Source: an uncultured Victivallales bacterium (GTDB lineage Bacteria > Verrucomicrobiota > Lentisphaeria > Oligosphaerales > JAFGRS01). From it: a DNA stretch of 64,000 bases. Under the pieces are notes generated by a model. That model worked only from the letters and a program-made list of their open reading frames with translations, was not told where the DNA came from and did not search any database. Of the stretch, positions 59,279 to 64,000 are shown one piece after another (position 1 is the stretch's first letter; each line of letters begins with the position of its first letter). The stretch spans positions 1 to 64,000 of the forward strand of contig CAILUI010000200.1 in the NCBI GenBank assembly GCA_903837355.1, written 5' to 3'. A program made the translations under genes and the position numbers.

Positions 59279-59947
59279 ATGACCATGCGCAGACCGAGAC
59301 GACAATCCGCAGGTAGAGCTTTCACCCTCATCGAGTTGCTGGTGGTAATCGCCATCATCGCCATCCTCGCGGCCATGCTGCTGCCAGCTCTCTCCAAGGC
59401 GCGAGCCAAAGCCCAGGCCATCAGTTGCACCAGCCAGCAGAAGCAGCTCGTCCTCGGCTTCACCATGTACACCAACGACTACAACCAGTACGTCCCCATG
59501 GCCTGCTACGGCGTGGGCAACACCTGCTGGGACCGGCGCGATTACAACTACAAGACCGGCGCCAACACGAGTGCCTTCGCGATCTATCCCTACATCGGGG
59601 ACTGGAATGTCTACTTCTGCTCGACGGTCGACGTTCCCGGCGATGTGTCCGCCAGCACCTACAGCTACAACCGCGAGATCGGCTGGAACGGCGGCGTCAA
59701 GAAAACCTCGGCGCTGCCCAGGCCCAGCATCACCATCGCCTATGGCGAGGGCAACGGCCTGCGCTGGATGCCCTATGACCTCGGTTGCTGCGGGGGCGGC
59801 GCGGTAGCGCACAAGCTGGCACCGAACCACAATAACGGCGTGAACCTGGCCTTTGCCGATGGCCACGCGAGCTGGTTCAACATCAAGCAGATCCCCGATA
59901 CCGACACCCAGAACAGCGTCGTCTGGGTGCGCTCGAACCCGCCGTGA
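59279..59947 (+). CDS. type II/IV prepilin-like protein with H-X9-DG domain
   Basis: This ~222-residue protein has the prepilin leader and hydrophobic helix [34 protein letters not shown]. Cleavage would be before Phe, and Glu5 of the mature form is present. The C-terminal [18 protein letters not shown] carries the H-X9-DG motif of the pseudopilin-like proteins that are greatly expanded in Planctomycetota, Lentisphaerota and Armatimonadota. AAGGAG lies just upstream; ATG 59279 and ATG 59285 are both possible. It is a monocistronic gene closed by a strong terminator. Confidence 0.92.
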   Translation: MTMRRPRRQSAGRAFTLIELLVVIAIIAILAAMLLPALSKARAKAQAISCTSQQKQLVLGFTMYTNDYNQYVPMACYGVGNTCWDRRDYNYKTGANTSAFAIYPYIGDWNVYFCSTVDVPGDVSASTYSYNREIGWNGGVKKTSALPRPSITIAYGEGNGLRWMPYDLGCCGGGAVAHKLAPNHNNGVNLAFADGHASWFNIKQIPDTDTQNSVVWVRSNPP

Positions 59948-59990
59948 GCTCGCGACGCGAGCCGGCCTAACCTAACGCCGGCAGAAAAAC

Positions 59991-60030
59991 AACGGCGCCC
60001 TGGCGAGCTTCGATTCGCCAGGGCGCCGTT
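59991..60030. terminator. bidirectional rho-independent terminator
   Basis: AACGGCGCCCTGGCGA (59991-60006) pairs perfectly with TCGCCAGGGCGCCGTT (60015-60030) around an 8-base loop. TTTTCATTT follows on the plus strand and AAAAACAA precedes, which gives a T-tract on the minus strand. It separates the convergent prepilin-like and Cys-rich genes. Confidence 0.92.
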
Positions 60031-60081
60031 TTCATTTCCTAGGCCCCGCCGCGATGGCGGCGTGGCCCAACGTTGCCGTGC

Positions 60082-60525
60082 TTACTTGACTTCCTTGACC
60101 GGCTCGACCACCTTCGTCTCGGCGGCCGGCAGCGTGTAGCCACAGCTCTTGCTGGCGGCGCCGCAGGTCTTGGCCGCACCGCAGGCCGTGGTCGTCGCGG
60201 CAGGCGTCGTGGCCGTGGTCGTCGCGGCGGCAGCAGGGCAGGTCTTGGCGGCGGGGCAGGTGGCGCACTTGGTCGCATCGCCCTTGCAGCAGCCGACCTT
60301 GCAGTCACCCGTACACTTGGCGACAGGCTGGGTGGCGTCGGCGCCCTGAGCCTTGGGACAGGCCACGCACTTCACGGCCGGGGCGGTCGTGACCGCGGTG
60401 GTCGCGGCAGCCGCCTTCGCGGCCTCAGCCTTGGCCTTGCAGCCGCAGTTCTCGCAGGCACTGACCCAACTGGCCGTGCCCAGCAGAGCCGCCATCAGCA
60501 CCACACTCATCGTGATCTTCTTCAT
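60082..60525 (-). CDS. secreted Cys-rich, Ala/Thr-linker protein, possible metal binder
   Basis: This 147-residue protein has a clear signal peptide (KKITMSVVLMAALLGTASWVSA). It has about 15 Cys arranged in small clusters (CENCGC, CVACP, CTGDCKVGCC, CATCP, TCP, ACG, TCG, SCG) separated by Ala/Thr/Lys linkers. I recognise no family. The pattern suggests a periplasmic or surface metallothionein-like or disulfide-knotted protein. AAGGAG lies 8 bases before the ATG, an unusually good site here. A TATAGT hexamer is 86 bp upstream and a terminator follows, so it is an independent, possibly well-expressed gene. Confidence 0.85.
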   Translation of the reverse strand: MKKITMSVVLMAALLGTASWVSACENCGCKAKAEAAKAAAATTAVTTAPAVKCVACPKAQGADATQPVAKCTGDCKVGCCKGDATKCATCPAAKTCPAAAATTTATTPAATTTACGAAKTCGAASKSCGYTLPAAETKVVEPVKEVK

Positions 60526-60610
60526 CGCCCTACTCCTTCTGTGTTTGCCTTCGGTTTGCCGGTCTCAACACTCCCCCGAACCCGTGATCCGGTCTGGCGG
60601 AGTGCAGCGG

Positions 60611-60616
60611 ACTATA
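60611..60616 (-). promoter_or_regulatory. candidate -10 element (TATAGT) of the Cys-rich gene
   Basis: GGGTATAGTCCGC on the minus strand, 86 bp from the start at 60525. Confidence 0.35.
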
Positions 60617-60730
60617 CCCTTTGATGGCTGCAGCGCCCACGAGTTCCCGCCGATTCTCGAATTAGCCATGAAATTCATCTCATCCCGTGCGGCAGGCTGG
60701 CGGCGGCCCTCCAGAGTCGTCCCCCGGCGG

Positions 60731-60736
60731 TATGGT
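60731..60736 (+). promoter_or_regulatory. candidate -10 element (TATGGT) of the MBL-fold gene
   Basis: GGCGGTATGGTAGGG lies 41 bp before the ATG at 60778. Confidence 0.25.
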
Positions 60737-60777
60737 AGGGAGGCGGTCGAGTCCAGGTTGCGACCAAGGAGGCCACG

Positions 60778-61602
60778 ATGCAGTATCCCATGGGGGAAGC
60801 TTTGCTGGGGGCGATCAAGGGGACCGTACCCGCGGCCGGGCGGGCGGTATTGTGGTGGCTCGGGCAGCACAGCTTCGTGCTGCGGCTGGGAGCGGCCACG
60901 GTCTACATCGACCCTTACCTGACGGACAACCCGCGACGCCGGGTGCGCCCCCTCCTGGACGCAGCCGCCGTCACCAACGCCGATATCATCATTGGCACGC
61001 ATGATCACAGCGACCACATCGACCGCCCGGTCTGGCCGCTCCTGGCGCAGGCCTCGCCCCAGGCCGTCTTCGTGGTCCCCGAGTTGCTGCGCACGGCGCT
61101 GACCGCGGACCTCGGCCTGCCGGCGGCGCGCGTCCGCGGTCTTGACGACGGGCGCGTACTCGAACTCTGCGGGCTGCGCCTGCACGGCCTTCCCGCCGCT
61201 CACGAACTCCTCGAACCCGACCCGCTCAGCGGCGGGTACCGCGCCCTCGGCGTGGTCATCGAGGGTGGTGGCTGCAGCGTGTATCACGCCGGGGATACGT
61301 GCATCTACGAGGGCATGCAGGAGCGGTTGCGCGCCTTCCGCCTCGCCGCGGCGCTGCTCCCCATCAATGGCCGCGACGCGGAGCGGCTGGCGCGCAACTG
61401 CATCGGCAACATGACCTTCCAGGAGGCCGCAGACCTGGCGGGCGCAATCCGTCCAGGGGTGACCCTCTGCGCCCATTTCGACATGTTCATGGGCAACATG
61501 GAAGACCCGCGGAAGTTTGCCGACTACATGCGCGTCAAATACCCCGACCTGACCACGGTCATCCCCGAGTACGGGATCGGTATCGAGGTGGGGGCATGCT
61601 GA
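60778..61602 (+). CDS. UlaG-like metallo-beta-lactamase-fold hydrolase
   Basis: This 274-residue metal-dependent hydrolase resembles L-ascorbate-6-phosphate lactonase. It opens with LWWLGQHSFVLRLGAATVYIDPYL. The metal motif is GTHDHSDHIDRPVWPLL (HxHxDH). VYHAGDTCIYEGM supplies the bridging Asp. NGRDAERLARNCIGNMTFQEAADLA and CAHFDMFMGNMEDPRKF are UlaG-like. No signal peptide is seen. AAGGAGG lies close before the ATG. Ascorbate as substrate is not implied by the neighbours. Confidence 0.88.
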   Translation: MQYPMGEALLGAIKGTVPAAGRAVLWWLGQHSFVLRLGAATVYIDPYLTDNPRRRVRPLLDAAAVTNADIIIGTHDHSDHIDRPVWPLLAQASPQAVFVVPELLRTALTADLGLPAARVRGLDDGRVLELCGLRLHGLPAAHELLEPDPLSGGYRALGVVIEGGGCSVYHAGDTCIYEGMQERLRAFRLAAALLPINGRDAERLARNCIGNMTFQEAADLAGAIRPGVTLCAHFDMFMGNMEDPRKFADYMRVKYPDLTTVIPEYGIGIEVGAC

Positions 61603-61618
61603 AACGGGGGCGCTGCGA

Positions 61619-62434
61619 CTAGAGCTTCTTGACGGCGTAGGGGTGGTCCTGTTTCAGGACGACCTCGATGGCGAAGCGCACGTCGGTACTGGGGACGCCT
61701 GACTGCGAGCCAATCTTCTCCAGGCGATCCAGGACCTGCTGGCCGGCCACGACCTTGCCGAAGACGGTGTGCTTACCGTTGAGATGTGCGGCCGCAGCGA
61801 AGCAGAGGAAGAACTGGCTGCCGTTGGTATTCCGGCCGGCATTGGCCATCGAGAGGATGCCGCGATCCGTGTGTTTGAGGCTATCGTTGACTTCATCGGC
61901 GAAGGTGTAGCCGGGCCCGCCGGTTCCGGGCTGCCCCGTGGCGCCCTGCTTCGAGTTCGGGCAACCGCCCTGCGCCATAAAGCCCGGAATGATGCGGTGG
62001 AAGCTCATGCCTTTGTAGAAGCCCTTATCAGCGAGCTCGACCAGGTTCGCCACCGTGTTGGGGACCTTGTCCTCGTAGAGTTCCACCAGCATATCCCCTT
62101 TGCCCGTCGTGATCCGAACCACGGGGTTGGTGGGGTTTGACAGCAACTCGCGGATTTCCTCCGGGGCAATGGGCAACGGCGCGTCTTGTACGGCTGCCGC
62201 TGCGGCCGCGGGTGCCGCGCTCACGGGCGTCGTCTCGACGGCGGCACCCGGCGGGGGACGGTTACGGCGGCCGGCAGCAAAGCTGAGGGCGCCCACGAAG
62301 GCCGCTAGCGCCAGACCGACGGCGAGGTACAGGAAGAACAGGCGCCGCTGCCGCTGCGCTTCCTCGCGGGTTACGGCCGCACCGTCTGCCCCCTGATTCC
62401 AACGTGACACGGAATGCTCCTCTGGTGTGCTCAT
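61619..62434 (-). CDS. membrane-anchored cyclophilin-type peptidyl-prolyl isomerase
   Basis: This 271-residue protein has one N-terminal membrane helix (RLFFLYLAVGLALAAFVGALSF, residues ~31-53), a Pro/Ala linker, then a cyclophilin domain. FHRIIPGFMAQGG is the catalytic FHRxIxxFMxQGG motif. GRNTNGSQFFLCFAAAAHLNGKHTVFGKVVAGQQVLDRLEKI is typical. The fold domain would face the periplasm, helping folding of exported proteins. ATG 62434 is the natural start; the 3' end is 16 bp from the convergent MBL gene. Confidence 0.93.
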   Translation of the reverse strand: MSTPEEHSVSRWNQGADGAAVTREEAQRQRRLFFLYLAVGLALAAFVGALSFAAGRRNRPPPGAAVETTPVSAAPAAAAAAVQDAPLPIAPEEIRELLSNPTNPVVRITTGKGDMLVELYEDKVPNTVANLVELADKGFYKGMSFHRIIPGFMAQGGCPNSKQGATGQPGTGGPGYTFADEVNDSLKHTDRGILSMANAGRNTNGSQFFLCFAAAAHLNGKHTVFGKVVAGQQVLDRLEKIGSQSGVPSTDVRFAIEVVLKQDHPYAVKKL

Positions 62435-62786
62435 GGTCGGTACCCCGTGGATGCCGCTACGGTATGCGGGCCGCCGGGCGGCGTAGCGCGCCGCTGCCGC
62501 CGATTCCCTGGTTACAACATAGCGGGGGCGGCGGCCGCCCGCAATCCGCGCCCGCCGGCGAGCCGGGCTGTTCCAAGATCGCGGTTCCCGCTACGGGTGA
62601 GCGCGTGAGAACGTGAAGGCGTGGATTCGTGACAGACGGGCGGCACACGCGCCGTAACCCTCACGCAATCACGCTCTCTCGCTTTCACCGTGCCGGTGAC
62701 CAAGACCGATGGTCGTTGGGAAAACGGAACAGCCCTGGGCGGCGAGCCGGGCCGGCGGGCGGTCTTCCCGTGCGCCCTGGGGGTGC
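62435..62786. other. intergenic region holding repeat copy 2
   Basis: A 352-bp gap upstream of the cyclophilin gene. About half is the 171-bp repeat. No gene is supported. The remaining GC-rich flanks show no motif. Confidence 0.6.
62565..62735. repeat. 171-bp repeat with terminal inverted repeats, copy 2
   Basis: Same length, same orientation and same GGGCTGTTCC/GGAACAGCCC ends as 15195-15365. By base-by-base comparison I count 7 differences, all substitutions, clustered between about 62618 and 62704. Confidence 0.9.
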
Positions 62787-64000
62787 TCAGCGGCGCAGCC
62801 TCTCGAGCTTCTTGCGTACCCGTGCTGCCTCCTCCTGATCGCCGTCATTCTCGAGGGCCTGCAGCATAATGTTGAGGAAGATGGCGCGGTTCTTTTCACT
62901 GTCGCCGTAGAGGGTGTCGAGGGTGGCGAGGTAGCGCTTGAGGAAGCGGACGGCCTCGGTGGTCTGGCGGGTGTCGACCGTCAGCTTGAGGTACTCGTCG
63001 AGGAGACTGGCCAGCTTCTGGCCTTCCTGCTTCTGGTCCTTGAGGAGGCTCTCCAACTGCTGCCGGGCGCCGGCGTAATCGCCCTTCTCGTAGGCGATGC
63101 GGACCTGTTCGGAGACCAGGGAGCGCGCCAAGTCGTCGCGGTGGTCATTGAGGTTGCGGACATGTCGCTTCAGCAGTCGCTCGGCGGCAGCATCATCGCC
63201 GAGCTGGCGCAAGGCCTCGGCCTGCCGGGTGTCGATGCCTGCCAGGATGTCGGGGTAGCGGCGGAAGGCGAGCGCCTGGCGGGCGAGCACATCGGCCAGG
63301 CCGCGCCAGTCCTTGGCCTCTTTGAGGATCTCCTCCTGGACGATCCACGGCAGTTCATAGAGGGGTGAACGCTCCAGGCTACGCTCTGCCGTCTGGCGGG
63401 CCCCGGCCAGGTAGCCGAGCTTCCAGAGGACGAAGGCGAGCCGCCCGAGGCGAGCGGCGGCGCTGAAGTCGTCGTCGTGCAGGGCCCGGTCGCAGAGGAA
63501 GCTCACTTCGTGGTCGGACATGGGCTGGTTGGTCTGGGCGTTGAGCGCGTAGCCCGTGGCGAGTTTGTCGTAGGTGTAGCGCCCGACGTCCATCTCCCAC
63601 TTCTCGGTGCCCTTCATGTAGCCATACCAGGCGTGACCGCCACGCCGGCCCTCGCCCACGAACAGGAGAGCCGGCACGCCGTAGGCACGGGCGCAGAACG
63701 TGGCGTAGTAGGCCTGATCCGTGCAGATGCCCCCTTTCTCCTTGATGGCCGCCAGGGTGTAGGGACCGTCGGGCCACTGGTACGCCTCACGTTCGATCCG
63801 GCGCTCGTCATAGCGGATGTCGAAGAACTTGCGCTCCCAGTTGGTGGGGCGGACGTTCTGGCGCACCCACTCGAGCTCGGAGAGCGGCACCGGCGTATCG
63901 ACCACACTGGTCAGGGCCGTCACCGAGAGCCGGGCATAGGGGATGTCCGCACGCTTCGAGGCGTAGAGGTCATGGAAATAGTCGTAGCGCTGCGTGATCG
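62787..64000 (-). CDS. transglutaminase-like domain protein with TPR-type repeats (5' end outside window)
   Basis: The frame is open to the window end, so the N-terminus is missing; GTG 63923 is an internal codon, not necessarily the start. The visible ~400 residues contain a transglutaminase/protease-like core, IKEKGGICTDQAYYATFCARAYGVPALLFVGEGRRGGHAWYGYM, with Cys and His of the triad. About 200 residues of helix-turn-helix repeats of TPR type follow (RLGRLAFVLWKLGYLAGARQTAERSLERSP, EALRQLGDDAAAERLLKRHVRNL). The last residues are a charged helix. The substrate is unknown. The downstream neighbour is the repeat-containing gap. Confidence 0.8.
   Translation of the reverse strand, partial: ITQRYDYFHDLYASKRADIPYARLSVTALTSVVDTPVPLSELEWVRQNVRPTNWERKFFDIRYDERRIEREAYQWPDGPYTLAAIKEKGGICTDQAYYATFCARAYGVPALLFVGEGRRGGHAWYGYMKGTEKWEMDVGRYTYDKLATGYALNAQTNQPMSDHEVSFLCDRALHDDDFSAAARLGRLAFVLWKLGYLAGARQTAERSLERSPLYELPWIVQEEILKEAKDWRGLADVLARQALAFRRYPDILAGIDTRQAEALRQLGDDAAAERLLKRHVRNLNDHRDDLARSLVSEQVRIAYEKGDYAGARQQLESLLKDQKQEGQKLASLLDEYLKLTVDTRQTTEAVRFLKRYLATLDTLYGDSEKNRAIFLNIMLQALENDGDQEEAARVRKKLERLRR

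Overview
The window is very GC-rich and densely packed with genes on both strands. The gene set points to a Gram-negative, free-living bacterium of the PVC/Armatimonadota/Hydrogenedentota type, meaning Planctomycetota- or Lentisphaerota-like. The evidence is an LptD-type outer-membrane protein, a prepilin-like protein with an H-X9-DG tail, several Tat-exported Gfo/Idh/MocA oxidoreductases, many secreted glycoside-hydrolase-like and beta-helix proteins, NIPSNAP and UroD-like proteins, and an HUH transposase of the RAYT type with its own REP sequences. The phylum is an inference. No rRNA, tRNA, CRISPR array or prophage was seen.

Layout. 1-821: low-complexity edge and the C-terminal part of MutL. 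901-9527 (+): envelope cluster with LptD, a sugar aminotransferase, an MsbA-like ABC exporter, a GH2 beta-mannosidase and a secreted coiled-coil protein. 9536-12445 (-): ArsR-type regulator plus a four-domain sulfur-trafficking flavoprotein, with a visible promoter/operator. 13045-15104: nucleoside hydrolase and a stand-alone AICAR formyltransferase, converging. 15488-23088 (+): giant secreted beta-helix/CBM9/LamG protein, GNAT acetyltransferase overlapping an ADP-ribosylglycohydrolase, and a secreted propeller protein. 23134-24006: RAYT transposase bracketed by near-identical REP blocks. 24003-25651 (-): NIPSNAP protein and a membrane protein. 25965-33498: two convergent sugar-redox groups. 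The plus-strand group is a Tat-exported sugar isomerase/epimerase and a Gfo/Idh/MocA protein. The minus-strand operon is a second Tat-exported Gfo/Idh/MocA protein, a seven-heme cytochrome c, a four-helix cytochrome-b-like protein and ApbE. 33792-39422 (-): maf, der, gltX and a YihY protein. 39596-46893: UroD-like protein, CHASE2 adenylate cyclase, THUMP methyltransferase, a thioredoxin-like protein with a small partner, and Mrp. 46905-55121: three large glycoside-hydrolase-like proteins. 55150-64000: rlmN, GT39 glycosyltransferase, a small membrane protein, prepilin-like protein, bidirectional terminator, Cys-rich secreted protein, MBL-fold lactonase-like protein, cyclophilin, and a transglutaminase/TPR protein that runs off the window.

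The most interesting candidate system is the operon at 28274-33498. It places an exported nicotinamide-dependent-type sugar oxidoreductase in one overlapping transcription unit with a multiheme cytochrome c, a membrane cytochrome b and a flavin transferase. That suggests carbohydrate oxidation outside the cytoplasm coupled to an electron-transfer chain. The other strong sequence-level observations are a 171-bp repeat with terminal inverted repeats (two copies 47 kb apart, 7 differences), the RAYT/REP block, and several families of short hairpins in intergenic DNA.
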